DNA from: Serratia sp. PL17
GTDB lineage: Bacteria; Pseudomonadota; Gammaproteobacteria; Enterobacterales; Enterobacteriaceae
DNA length: 64,000 nucleotides
Direction: 5' to 3'
Assembly: GCF_017832355.1 (NCBI RefSeq)
Contig: NZ_JAFIBY010000004.1
Span: 393,306-457,305, forward strand
Shown one piece after another: positions 56,404-64,000 of this stretch; position 1 is the stretch's first letter, and each line of letters starts with the position of its first letter. The notes beneath the pieces are model-generated. The model searched no databases. It worked only from the letters and a program-made list of their open reading frames with translations, and was not told the origin of the DNA. Both the position numbers and the translations under genes were made by a program.

Positions 56404-56828
56404 TGCGCCTCCTCGATGTTATCCAATAGCACCTGCGGCGAAACGAAACACATCTCTTTGCTGGCAATCTCTACTGCCACCTGAATGGTATGACCGCGAG
56501 TGGTTAACTGACCGCTATGTGCATCAAGGATACGGTAGCCAATACGCAGGCGATTTTCATATTCCTCCAGCTCGGCACAGACACTAATTTTCTGTTCAAA
56601 CAGCACTGGGGCAATATATTTCACTCGCGTGTCGACGATCGGCCAAACATAGCCCGATGCCTGCATTTGCCGGTAGCCATAGTTAAACTGTTTCAGCAAA
56701 GCCTCACGGGCGATTTCAAAATAACGGAAGTAGTTACCATGCCAGACCACCCCCATGGCATCGGTATCATGGAAAGGAATGGTGATCTCAACCTTAACGG
56801 AAAATCGCGGATCGTCTTTTAGCTTCAT
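56400..56828 (-). CDS. apeK: APE 4HBT thioesterase ApeK
   Basis: This 142-residue hotdog thioesterase of the YbgC group has the catalytic motif FHDTDAMGVVWHGNYFRYFEIARE. It may release stalled or finished acyl chains from the carrier protein. It overlaps apeJ and apeL by 4 bases each. Confidence 0.86.
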   Translation of the reverse strand: MKLKDDPRFSVKVEITIPFHDTDAMGVVWHGNYFRYFEIAREALLKQFNYGYRQMQASGYVWPIVDTRVKYIAPVLFEQKISVCAELEEYENRLRIGYRILDAHSGQLTTRGHTIQVAVEIASKEMCFVSPQVLLDNIEEAQ

Positions 56829-58543
56829 GTCTCAGGCCTCTGTTGCGATGACGGTTGCGACGTCAACTGCCAGAAATCGAAAAAATTAAACCAGTCGAGC
56901 GGTGCCAGCAGACAATAATGTTCCAGCCGCGCGGCATACTGGTCCACCGCCTCTTGCAACGCCTGCTGGCGCTGTTGACGGGGTAAAATTAGCGGATCGG
57001 CAAAGGGTTCAAAATAGACGTTAAGATGCCCCTGCTGCTTGAGGCCGAACATCAGAAATACCGGGCAGCGCAACGCGGCTGCCAGAATGAATGGGCCTTG
57101 CGGAAACGGTGCAGGGTGACCGAGGAAACGGCTCCACACGACACGCGGCTGCTCACCGCGCTGGAATTTGCCCGCGGAAGTACGATCGCCCACGATCGCC
57201 ACCCATTCACCGGCATCCAGTTTATCCTGCAAGCGCATCGCCGTTTCTGGCCCCAATGACGTCACAGAAATCAAATTCACATTGGCGCGGGGATTAACCT
57301 CTTTCATCAACTGATTGAAACGCTCGGCGTGTTCCGTAAACACCAGCGCATTGACCGTCACGCCGGAACCCAACTCCCCCAGCGCCCGACAGGATTCAAT
57401 ATCTCCCAAGTGCGAGGCCAGAATTAAGGTTCCCTTGCCGCTGGCAATTTGATGTTCGCACAGAGAAGGATTCACCAACTTGATATCGCTCAGCTCGCCT
57501 TGCCAACTTGCCAGCTTATTAAGCATCGCATCACCAAAGCGCATAAAATGACGGAAGCTGTCGAGTGGCCCGGGCAACGGCTGCTGCCGCCCCTGGGCAA
57601 ACAGCTGCAGGCGCTGCAGATAGTCTCGCGATGCCTCCCGCTGAGTACGGCCAGTCAGCCAGAAATAGCCGATCACCGGATACAGCAGCAGTTGAAAAGC
57701 CCGGCGGCCGAACAGACGGTACACCCGCAACATCAGCCGAATGCCCCACAGGCCCTGACGCTCTTGCGTCGCCGACCAATGTTCTGGGGCTGCCAACCGA
57801 CGCCGCTGGCGCAACAAGCGGGAAATACGCGGCAACATGCCGAAAAACAAACGGGTATGCATCCAGGATATGCGCAAATTATCGCGCAGCGCATCGAAGT
57901 GGGAAACGCCGTCGGCAGGATAGGTCACGCGCGTGGGTAGAAAACGGCTTGCGACCCCCTGCCAATACAGCCTAACCATCACTTCGGTATCAAAATCCAT
58001 GCGTTTGCCAAGCGGTTGGCGTGTCGTCAACGCCAGCGTCGACGCCACCGGATAGACACGAAAACCGCACATGCTGTCTTTCAATGACAGTGACAGGGTT
58101 TCGATCCACACCCAAACATGGGTGATGTAGCGGCCATACAAACGCGCTTTCGGCACTGAGCTGTCATACACAGGCCGACCGGAGATCAGACAGTCTGGGT
58201 ACCTTTGCGCTTCGACTATCATGGCCGGGATATCGCTCAGTTGATGCTGACCGTCGGCGTCCACCTGTAAAGCATGGCTGTAACCCTGCCGTTGTGCCAA
58301 CTGCAAACCGGCGATCACTGCCGCGCCTTTGCCTTGATTTTGCTCCAGCCGCAGCAACATGACCCATGGCAGCCCAGCAACCAACCGCTGCAACTCCTGC
58401 TCGGTCTCGGGATCACTACCATCATCGACGACCAGGCATGGCAAACCATAACCTGCCAGCGCAGCCAGCACTGCTGGCATCATCTGCCCATGATTAAAAC
58501 AAGGGATAATAATGCAGGGAGAGAAGGGTGCGCTCACTGACAT
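56825..58543 (-). CDS. apeJ: APE glycosyltransferase-acyltransferase fusion ApeJ
   Basis: This 572-residue protein fuses two domains. Residues about 9-240 are a GT2 glycosyltransferase (LVVDDGSDPETEQEL, QVDADGQHQ). Residues about 280-555 are an LpxL-like acyltransferase with the HX4D motif in ASHLGDIES. It probably builds or loads the lipid-sugar anchor of the aryl polyene. It overlaps apeI by 10 bases. Confidence 0.88.
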   Translation of the reverse strand: MSVSAPFSPCIIIPCFNHGQMMPAVLAALAGYGLPCLVVDDGSDPETEQELQRLVAGLPWVMLLRLEQNQGKGAAVIAGLQLAQRQGYSHALQVDADGQHQLSDIPAMIVEAQRYPDCLISGRPVYDSSVPKARLYGRYITHVWVWIETLSLSLKDSMCGFRVYPVASTLALTTRQPLGKRMDFDTEVMVRLYWQGVASRFLPTRVTYPADGVSHFDALRDNLRISWMHTRLFFGMLPRISRLLRQRRRLAAPEHWSATQERQGLWGIRLMLRVYRLFGRRAFQLLLYPVIGYFWLTGRTQREASRDYLQRLQLFAQGRQQPLPGPLDSFRHFMRFGDAMLNKLASWQGELSDIKLVNPSLCEHQIASGKGTLILASHLGDIESCRALGELGSGVTVNALVFTEHAERFNQLMKEVNPRANVNLISVTSLGPETAMRLQDKLDAGEWVAIVGDRTSAGKFQRGEQPRVVWSRFLGHPAPFPQGPFILAAALRCPVFLMFGLKQQGHLNVYFEPFADPLILPRQQRQQALQEAVDQYAARLEHYCLLAPLDWFNFFDFWQLTSQPSSQQRPET

Positions 58544-58878
58544 AATGAGATCTTGCCGCTGCTGGCCGTCGCCTCACCCACGCGATAGCTAAACAACAGT
58601 TTCTGCCGTACGGGTTGCCATTCAAGCTGTAACGTCACTGTTTGTTCAGGTAGCAAGGGTTGTTGAAACTTGATCACCTCGATCCCCTTGAACTCGGCCT
58701 CAATAGCCAGCAACTGCCGGGCATACTGCATAACCCAGTTCAACTGCGTGACCCCAGGCAAGATCGGGTGTTCTGGAAAATGACCCCGAAACCAAAACAG
58801 CCCGGCAGGTAAACGCAGCTGCAGGCTGGCATGCGTGGCATCACTCACCTGTTGTTGCAGCACCTCAGGTTGCATCAT
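58534..58878 (-). CDS. apeI: APE 3-hydroxyacyl-ACP dehydratase ApeI
   Basis: This 114-residue FabZ-like hotdog protein has the motif FRGHFPEHPILPGVTQ with the catalytic His. It should remove water from the 3-hydroxy intermediate so that double bonds accumulate, since no enoyl reductase is encoded. It overlaps apeH by 4 bases. Confidence 0.88.
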   Translation of the reverse strand: MMQPEVLQQQVSDATHASLQLRLPAGLFWFRGHFPEHPILPGVTQLNWVMQYARQLLAIEAEFKGIEVIKFQQPLLPEQTVTLQLEWQPVRQKLLFSYRVGEATASSGKISLCQ

Positions 58879-60248
58879 AAAAATAGCTCCTGTAGTTCGG
58901 CATAGGCGCGTTTACCTTGTGGGTTAAGCGGAATGGCGTCGATAATACGCCAACTGCGTGGCAGGGCCACCGGCTCTAGCCAACACCGTAATGCCTGATG
59001 CAACGCACGGGTAAATCCCCCTTCAGACAAGGCATGCCGGCGCGTTTCACCATACGCAGACAGTACAATCACCGCCGCCAATACAGTGCGACCCCTTCGC
59101 TGTTGCGTTATCACCGCAGCATCGGCGATCTCCGGCAGAGAAATGAGGCGTTGCTCGACTTCGGTTAGCGACAGGCGTTTCTCTTCCAGCTTGATAATAC
59201 GGTCAGCACGCCCCTTTAACTGAAATTGCCGGCCATCTGGCGCAAGCTGAATAATATCGCTCAGCACCAGTTCACCGGTATCGGGTATTAATGGGGACAT
59301 AGCCTGAACACTGCCATCTGAGTTTACCGTTAACCTTACATCCGCAAACGGCTGCCACAATGTCTCTTCACGATCTTGCCTGCGCCAGGCCAACGTACCC
59401 GTTTCCGTCGTGCCATAAATTTCCAACGGCAATACGCCCAGCGCTTGCTTAGACTGCATTGCTTCCGCGCAGGATAGCGGACCACCTGCGGAAATAACAT
59501 CAACGCACTCTGCAATAGCCAACCGGTTATCTAATCGTTTAAGCCACGCGGGACTGCTGACGAACACTAAACGTTGCCCCTGGTGCTGAGCAATCAACTG
59601 TTCATGGTATTGCGTCAGCTGCGCGTCAAAGGGCAGGCCCAAAGCCAGCGGCAGAAACACCCGAAAGCTCAGGCCATACATATGTTGGTGAGAGACCGAG
59701 GCAACGACGCGACATCCCTGGAAAGTATCGCCCCACGTTGCGGCCAAAAGCTCGCTTTCGCGGTCCATGCAGCTTACAGATTTATTCACCGCTTGCGGCT
59801 GGCCGGTCGATCCGGAAGTATAAAGGATAAAGCGAGGATCCCGAGGCCAGGCAGGTAAGGCTATATCTGCACCAGCGCCCTCGGATACAGCCAAAATGGG
59901 TACACCGGGATTCAGAGCAAGATCGGTCAATAACGCATCGAAATCCGTTCGTTGCTCTTTGAGGATAGCCTCACGCTGGTGACCAAAAATCACGGGCACC
60001 TTGCCAGCATACAAAGACGCCAGCAACGCGACAGCAAAGCGATAGCTATCATCAAAACACAGCGCCCAGCGGCGTTCTTCCCTGCCCAACAGTTTTTCGG
60101 TCAACGCCGCAACGTCACGGCGAAATTGGCCAAGACATAATGCTTTGTCGCCACGCCAGGCGATAAGCACCCTATCGTCGCGTGCCGAACTAAGCCATTG
60201 GCTCATTGGCAAACTTAGATGTGCCTGACCCTTTTCCTGACTATCCAT
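58875..60248 (-). CDS. apeH: APE acyl/aryl-activating ligase ApeH
   Basis: This AMP-forming enzyme has 457 residues, with the P-loop FILYTSGSTGQPQAVNKS, the YGTTETGTLAWR motif and the hinge GRADRIIKLEEKRLS. It should activate the aromatic starter, probably 4-hydroxybenzoate or a cinnamate, onto a carrier protein. The start overlaps apeG by 34 bases. Confidence 0.88.
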   Translation of the reverse strand: MDSQEKGQAHLSLPMSQWLSSARDDRVLIAWRGDKALCLGQFRRDVAALTEKLLGREERRWALCFDDSYRFAVALLASLYAGKVPVIFGHQREAILKEQRTDFDALLTDLALNPGVPILAVSEGAGADIALPAWPRDPRFILYTSGSTGQPQAVNKSVSCMDRESELLAATWGDTFQGCRVVASVSHQHMYGLSFRVFLPLALGLPFDAQLTQYHEQLIAQHQGQRLVFVSSPAWLKRLDNRLAIAECVDVISAGGPLSCAEAMQSKQALGVLPLEIYGTTETGTLAWRRQDREETLWQPFADVRLTVNSDGSVQAMSPLIPDTGELVLSDIIQLAPDGRQFQLKGRADRIIKLEEKRLSLTEVEQRLISLPEIADAAVITQQRRGRTVLAAVIVLSAYGETRRHALSEGGFTRALHQALRCWLEPVALPRSWRIIDAIPLNPQGKRAYAELQELFL

Positions 60249-60805
60249 TCAATACCCATTAATGCTCCCATCAGCAGATAGCTGATGCCGCCGTTATACA
60301 GCGTCCAAAGTGCAATATCACCGGACAAACAGGTTGCCAGCGCTATTGCACCGTTAACAATAAAAAAGCCACACCACACCTGAGTCACCCGGCGCGTATA
60401 AATAATGCCGGCGCAGTCCAACTGCGGCTCTGTCATTCGGGCCAGCCGCTCAACCACCGTGGGTGGTACAAACAGGGAGTATACAAACAGTATCAACAGT
60501 AATGCGTTGACCAGTACGGGGTAATACAACAACCAATGGTTCTGTTTCAGCGCCCAGCTGACAAGCGCCAGTAGAATGCCAACGATGGCTAACGCTTTGC
60601 CCAGCCACATTTGCTGACGCAGTTTACCGCGCAGTACGAACAGACGAAGGGTAAAGAGCGTCACCAATAACGGCGCCAAGACAGTGGTTCCCCAGCGTGA
60701 TAAACCCACCCAGACCGCCAGCGGGTAAAGCAGCAGCACTAGCCAGGTCGCAGCCTGCAGCAGCCGTAACACCCCATTTAGCCAAGGAACGGTCTTCACC
60801 TTCAC
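60215..60805 (-). CDS. apeG: APE membrane protein ApeG (COG4648)
   Basis: This 196-residue inner-membrane protein has about five hydrophobic segments and no enzymatic motif that I can see. The family is found only in aryl-polyene-like clusters to my knowledge, and its role is unknown. It lies 9 bases after apeF and overlaps apeH. Confidence 0.83.
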   Translation of the reverse strand: MKVKTVPWLNGVLRLLQAATWLVLLLYPLAVWVGLSRWGTTVLAPLLVTLFTLRLFVLRGKLRQQMWLGKALAIVGILLALVSWALKQNHWLLYYPVLVNALLLILFVYSLFVPPTVVERLARMTEPQLDCAGIIYTRRVTQVWCGFFIVNGAIALATCLSGDIALWTLYNGGISYLLMGALMGIEWIVRKRVRHI

Positions 60806-60814
60806 GCCCTGGCC

Positions 60815-61066
60815 TTAGCTGCCTGACTTCAGCAACGCATCGATGGCATCAACCACGTCTTGCACAGTACGTACCGACTTGAACATTTCAGGTTTGATCT
60901 TCTTGCCGGTCGTTTTCTGCAGGTGCACTACGAGATCCACTGCATCAATACTGTCCAGCTCTAATTCTTCGTACAGCCGAGACTCGGGTTTGATGTCATC
61001 GGCATCCAACTCGAACAACTTGACCAGTAATGCCTGAATTTGCAGGTAAATTTCTTGCTTATCCAT
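60815..61066 (-). CDS. apeF: APE acyl carrier protein ApeF
   Basis: This 83-residue carrier protein has the phosphopantetheine site S39 in ELDSIDAVDL. It is acidic and helical throughout. GGGGTTTTC precedes the ATG. It follows the other carrier gene by 9 bases. Which of the two carries the starter and which the growing chain cannot be told from sequence. Confidence 0.9.
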   Translation of the reverse strand: MDKQEIYLQIQALLVKLFELDADDIKPESRLYEELELDSIDAVDLVVHLQKTTGKKIKPEMFKSVRTVQDVVDAIDALLKSGS

Positions 61067-61075
61067 GAAAACCCC

Positions 61076-61336
61076 TTATTTGCTACGCTGTGCAGAAACA
61101 AACTTCGCCAGCGTTTCCACGGAATAAAAATGTTGCCGCATATCTTGGCTTTCAGCCGACAGCACCACGCCATAACGGTTCTTTAGTGCTAAGCCCAGCT
61201 CCAAGGCGTCAATGGAGTCCAAACCCAGTCCATCACCAAACAGCGGCGCCTCGGCGTCAATCTCCTCCGGTGTCATACCTTCAAGATTGAGCGTATCAAT
61301 GATCAATTGCTTGATTTCAGAGCTCAATAAATTCAT
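61076..61336 (-). CDS. apeE: APE acyl carrier protein ApeE
   Basis: This 86-residue carrier protein has the modified serine S41 in GLDSIDALEL. An ATG five codons earlier (61351) overlaps apeD by 11 bases. I prefer the ATG at 61336, which follows GAGAAA at a normal distance. It is clearly different in sequence from ApeF. Confidence 0.88.
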   Translation of the reverse strand: MNLLSSEIKQLIIDTLNLEGMTPEEIDAEAPLFGDGLGLDSIDALELGLALKNRYGVVLSAESQDMRQHFYSVETLAKFVSAQRSK

Positions 61337-61340
61337 TACG

Positions 61341-62171
61341 CTATTTCTCATTATTTATAGAATCTGACTGTAAAGCGTCAGTTAAATGCTGGGTTAATCT
61401 TCTTGCCGCGAGGGCGGGAGAAACGTCATTCGCATGTATAAATGCGCGAGCGTCGATCTTGTCCTGAACGGTGATGCGGAACTGCGGTTTTATCGGCGGG
61501 ATCTTATACCATTTGCCCTCTTTCGTCAGCATAGGTGGCTGGCAGTGGATATGCACCACGCGGATATCACACTGGCTACGTAGCGCAATATTGGCTGCCC
61601 CACGTTGCAGGGTCAGCCCCTTGCCCGGCGTCGTGCGTGTCCCTTCAGGAAAGATCAAGATAGTTCCACCGCTGGCCAGACGTTGGCGGCAGTGTTCCAA
61701 CAAAATATCCGACTGCGCGTTGGCCAGATAGCCCGCAGCTTTGATCACACCACTGACAAACACGTTACTCAGTAATGCTTCCTTGACGATACAGTCGCAG
61801 CGCGGCATCTGTGAAGCCAGCAACACATAATCCAGCAGGCTGGGATGATTGGCGATAACCAAACATCCACTGTCCTCACTTAAGCGTTCAACGTTGTCGA
61901 AATGGTAATCCATTACACCGAAAAAACGCGTCGTTGCCAGAAAAAAACGGAAACTATGCCGGATCGCGTTTTGTGTCAGCCGGCTACGACGCGCAGGATC
62001 GCGCACCACCAGACGCATCAGGTTAAACCAAACGCCTGATAGCAGCAGGCCGCCCAGACCGAAAAGAGAAAAGCAAAAGCCGGTGGCCACTACCCGCCAA
62101 CAGCGATTAACCCAGGACGATTGTTCGGGCACATTTTCCGCAGATATCGTCGTTGCCATCAGCGCCCCCAC
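61341..62171 (-). CDS. apeD: APE 1-acylglycerol-phosphate-type acyltransferase ApeD
   Basis: This 276-residue PlsC-like acyltransferase has one N-terminal membrane segment, the HX4D motif in VIANHPSLLDYVLL and the FPEGTRT motif. It probably attaches an acyl chain to the lipid part of the product. It overlaps apeC by 13 bases. Confidence 0.87.
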   Translation of the reverse strand: MGALMATTISAENVPEQSSWVNRCWRVVATGFCFSLFGLGGLLLSGVWFNLMRLVVRDPARRSRLTQNAIRHSFRFFLATTRFFGVMDYHFDNVERLSEDSGCLVIANHPSLLDYVLLASQMPRCDCIVKEALLSNVFVSGVIKAAGYLANAQSDILLEHCRQRLASGGTILIFPEGTRTTPGKGLTLQRGAANIALRSQCDIRVVHIHCQPPMLTKEGKWYKIPPIKPQFRITVQDKIDARAFIHANDVSPALAARRLTQHLTDALQSDSINNEK

Positions 62172-62863
62172 GACCAGCCGTGCCGCGGGCCCGGAACAGT
62201 GAATGCATCATCAGTGCGCAACCAACCGCGCAAGAACGACAGGCTTTGTGGTTCCTGACAGCCCGTCGGCCCGTCGTCTACGGCGTTGCAATGCAGTGAA
62301 CCACCGCTTTCCAACAGCAACGCGACAGCATAAGGGTAGGAATTCGCGGGAGTAAAAGGCCGGTAAACATCCGGCACAACACCGTCAAAATCAATTAATA
62401 GCACCCGCTCCGCGCTACCCGTCGCCAATACGGCCTGGGCCTCTATCATGCCCTGCTGAAAGCTGTCTTCACCGGCGGCCAATGATGTCGTTGGCAAGAT
62501 ATTCTTCGCCATAATCGTTAACCAACCGGCAGCCGTGTTGTGCACCGACATGGCAAAATCCGTTGGCGATAACGGCTGTTCTTGATGCAGATGTTGGAGA
62601 ATTTTGTGTGTCCGCGCTAACTCACCATGGCGGCTGGTAAAGATCGCCATATCCGCCTGGAAGTCATTCAGTAAGATGAGTCCACTCTCTACTGCCAAAC
62701 GCGTTCCGACACTCATTCGACGTAGCGACATCATGGGAATATGTGAACAACCGGGTAATACACCCTGTAATTCAGTAGCAAATGAGTTGTCTGCAGCCCA
62801 TTGACGCCAAGCTTCACGCGTTCCACGATCGGGAGCCATTGCCCACCAACTGAGTATATTCAT
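62159..62863 (-). CDS. apeC: APE chain-length-factor-like ketosynthase partner ApeC
   Basis: This 234-residue protein matches the N-terminal ketosynthase-like family (Ketoacyl-synt_2). It is about half the size of a full ketosynthase and lacks the TACSS cysteine motif, so it should be non-catalytic. The E. coli equivalent pairs with ApeO as a chain length factor. It is the first gene of the 16-gene operon, and the upstream 297 bases hold the promoter. Confidence 0.86.
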   Translation of the reverse strand: MNILSWWAMAPDRGTREAWRQWAADNSFATELQGVLPGCSHIPMMSLRRMSVGTRLAVESGLILLNDFQADMAIFTSRHGELARTHKILQHLHQEQPLSPTDFAMSVHNTAAGWLTIMAKNILPTTSLAAGEDSFQQGMIEAQAVLATGSAERVLLIDFDGVVPDVYRPFTPANSYPYAVALLLESGGSLHCNAVDDGPTGCQEPQSLSFLRGWLRTDDAFTVPGPRHGWSWGR

Positions 62864-63160
62864 GTCGCCGCCATATAAGGGTATTACCGGTCAAAGAAAT
62901 TGCGTGGGTAAATTTATTATATCTGACCTCAGATTGCATTCCCAAAATTCCTATTTTTGCACGGAATATCCAATTAAAAGATTAGGAATACTTATCGACA
63001 TACCGCAGTGAGACTTGAGTAAAAAGAGAATTATCACGATGAAAAGCAGCAATATTTGTCGAAAAGAATCTATAGAGGTATCTTAATGAGGGGAAACCAT
63101 ACCGCGCTCTTCGTGTATGGCTAATACATTTCTTATTTACGACCGCTCATGGAAAAGAGT
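62864..63160. promoter_or_regulatory. Divergent regulatory region between apeC and the lipoprotein gene
   Basis: This AT-rich spacer must hold the ape operon promoter and that of the lipoprotein gene. Two tiny overlapping frames are visible on the plus strand (63039-63086 and 63086-63124; stop and start overlap as TAATG, and GAGG precedes the second). They may be chance or a leader. No strong regulator site was recognised. Confidence 0.45.
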
Positions 63161-63550
63161 ATGAAACCATTAAAGCTCATTTTAACTGGCGTATTCGCCG
63201 CAGTTCTGGTCAGTGGGTGTGCAGGCACTGCACCGGTAAAAAACATCAATCAGAATGTTGTAGGGAGTCACACTGAAGCACAAGTGCGCCAGGCCATTCT
63301 CGCTGCCGGGCTGAATCGCAACTGGATGCTGAATCCGACGAGTGATGGCGTGATAGATGGCAAAATCCTGTTACGCGGGCACAGTGCTAACATCCGTATC
63401 ACTTACAATACAAATAGTTATCAGATTAAGTATCTGGGCAGCAGTAATATGGATGCCAAAGATGGAAAGATTCATCCAAACTATAACCGCTGGGTAGCCA
63501 ATCTTGATAAAGATATACAGTTAGAATTGGCGCGCCAGAATATTAAATAA
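63161..63550 (+). CDS. Uncharacterised lipoprotein
   Basis: This 129-residue protein has a signal peptide with lipobox V-S-G-C at about residues 17-20, then TQAQV-like QAILAAGLNRNWML and two short beta-rich stretches (ILLRGHSANIRITYNTNSYQIKY). I do not recognise a family with known function. I chose the ATG just after AAAAGAG; another ATG lies four codons earlier. It is divergent from the APE operon and might belong with it, but it might equally be a backbone gene beside the rRNA operon. Confidence 0.8.
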   Translation: MKPLKLILTGVFAAVLVSGCAGTAPVKNINQNVVGSHTEAQVRQAILAAGLNRNWMLNPTSDGVIDGKILLRGHSANIRITYNTNSYQIKYLGSSNMDAKDGKIHPNYNRWVANLDKDIQLELARQNIK

Positions 63551-63569
63551 CAATAATAAGAAGCATTAA

Positions 63570-63593
63570 CCCGGCAGAGATAATACTGCCGGG
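63570..63593 (+). terminator. Hairpin after the lipoprotein gene
   Basis: CCCGGCAG and CTGCCGGG form a perfect 8-base stem 20 bases after the stop codon. The following bases (CATAGTGTTCTTT) are only moderately T-rich. Confidence 0.55.
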
Positions 63594-63698
63594 CATAGTG
63601 TTCTTTATATCGGCATTTATTTAGATAAATCTTTATAAAAACAGGGTTTCACCACATAAATCACGCAGAAATATTATGTTTCTTTGGATTTTGCATAT

Positions 63699-63730
63699 GA
63701 AAAAGCCCTGAGTCATAGACTCAGGGCTTA
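63699..63730 (-). terminator. Terminator of the rRNA operon / right tRNA-Asp
   Basis: On the minus strand AGCCCTGAGTC and GACTCAGGGCT enclose a TAT loop and are followed by TTTTTC. The stem core is shared with the terminator of the left tRNA-Asp copy. Confidence 0.85.
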
Positions 63731-63738
63731 TCAATTAG

Positions 63739-63815
63739 TGGCGGAACGGACGGGGCTCGAACCCGCGACCCCCTGCGTGACAGGCAGGTATTCTAACCAA
63801 CTGAACTACCGCTCC
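63739..63815 (-). tRNA. tRNA-Asp (GTC), aspU position, distal to the rRNA operon
   Basis: This 77-base gene is identical to the copy at 40471 by eye, with anticodon GTC. It lies 93 bases after the 5S gene on the same strand, the position of aspU after rrnH in E. coli, so it is probably cotranscribed with the rRNA operon. Confidence 0.98.
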
Positions 63816-63908
63816 ACCGGTTCTTTCACGTCACATCTGTCGATGTGGGCAAAACCGCACTTGGCGATTCTGCTCATTACCGGGTGTCAAACCGATAACG
63901 TTTAATTG

Positions 63909-64000
63909 ATGCCTGGCAGTGTCCTACTCTCGCATGGGGAGACCCCACACTACCATCGGCGCTACGGCGTTTCACTTCTGAGTTCGGCATGGGGTCAGGT
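63909..64000 (-). rRNA. rrf: 5S rRNA, partial (3' end)
   Basis: The minus strand gives the last 92 bases of a 5S rRNA, ending CTGCCAGGCAT, with the recognisable CCATGCCGAACTCAGAAGTG segment. About 28 bases of the 5' end lie beyond the window. It marks the end of an rRNA operon reading leftward. Confidence 0.95.

Noticed and set aside
1..64000. CRISPR arrays, integrases, transposases or prophage genes
   Set aside because: No regularly spaced repeat series and no protein of these families was seen. The palindromic repeats are scattered and non-coding.

Overview
The window is a chromosomal segment of an enterobacterium, most probably Serratia or a close relative in the Yersiniaceae. The evidence is an E. 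coli-like backbone, a Klebsiella/Serratia-type hpx purine-catabolism cluster, a complete methionine-salvage cluster and an aerobactin operon. The genus is an inference from gene content and protein resemblance, since no search was run. The backbone runs in reverse E. coli order: yafK, yafJ, gmhA and fadE on the left; tRNA-Asp, dnaQ, rnhA, yafS, gloB, mltD, yafD, yafC and dkgB in the middle; and a second tRNA-Asp beside the 5S end of an rRNA operon on the right. Two large accessory blocks interrupt this backbone.

Block 1 (about 5.6-40.4 kb, between fadE and tRNA-Asp) begins with a chromosomal hok/sok-type toxin locus. Next comes methionine salvage (mtnK, mtnA, mtnDCB, ybdL, yafV), with a tandem MetJ-box array between mtnK and mtnA. 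A purine/ureide degradation region follows: urate permease, uraH, uraD, hpxK, hpxJ, a four-gene polar amino-acid-type ABC transporter, the RpiR regulator hpxU and hpxWXYZ. A ribbon-helix-helix/ParE toxin-antitoxin pair and a full aerobactin region (siderophore-interacting reductase, ShiF-like exporter, Fur-type site, iucABCD, iutA) come next. After them the ureide genes resume with allantoinase, allantoin racemase, GntR regulator hpxS and an NCS1 allantoin permease. The toxin-antitoxin and aerobactin genes thus sit inside the ureide genes.

Block 2 (49.3-62.9 kb) is a 16-gene aryl-polyene (APE) operon, apeC to apeR on the minus strand. It has two carrier proteins, an acyl/aryl-activating ligase, ketosynthases with a chain-length-factor-like partner, a ketoreductase, two dehydratases, a thioesterase, acyl/glycosyltransferases, and a LolA-like protein, MMPL exporter and lipoprotein that should carry the pigment to the outer membrane. 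Nearly all genes overlap or almost touch, so one transcript is likely. An uncharacterised lipoprotein gene is divergent from it.

A family of about 125-bp imperfect palindromes occurs four times clearly and once in degenerate form. One copy abuts hok/sok, one follows the ABC genes, one separates iucD from iutA, one precedes gloB, and the degenerate copy lies between hpxU and hpxW. No CRISPR array, integrase, transposase or prophage gene was seen.
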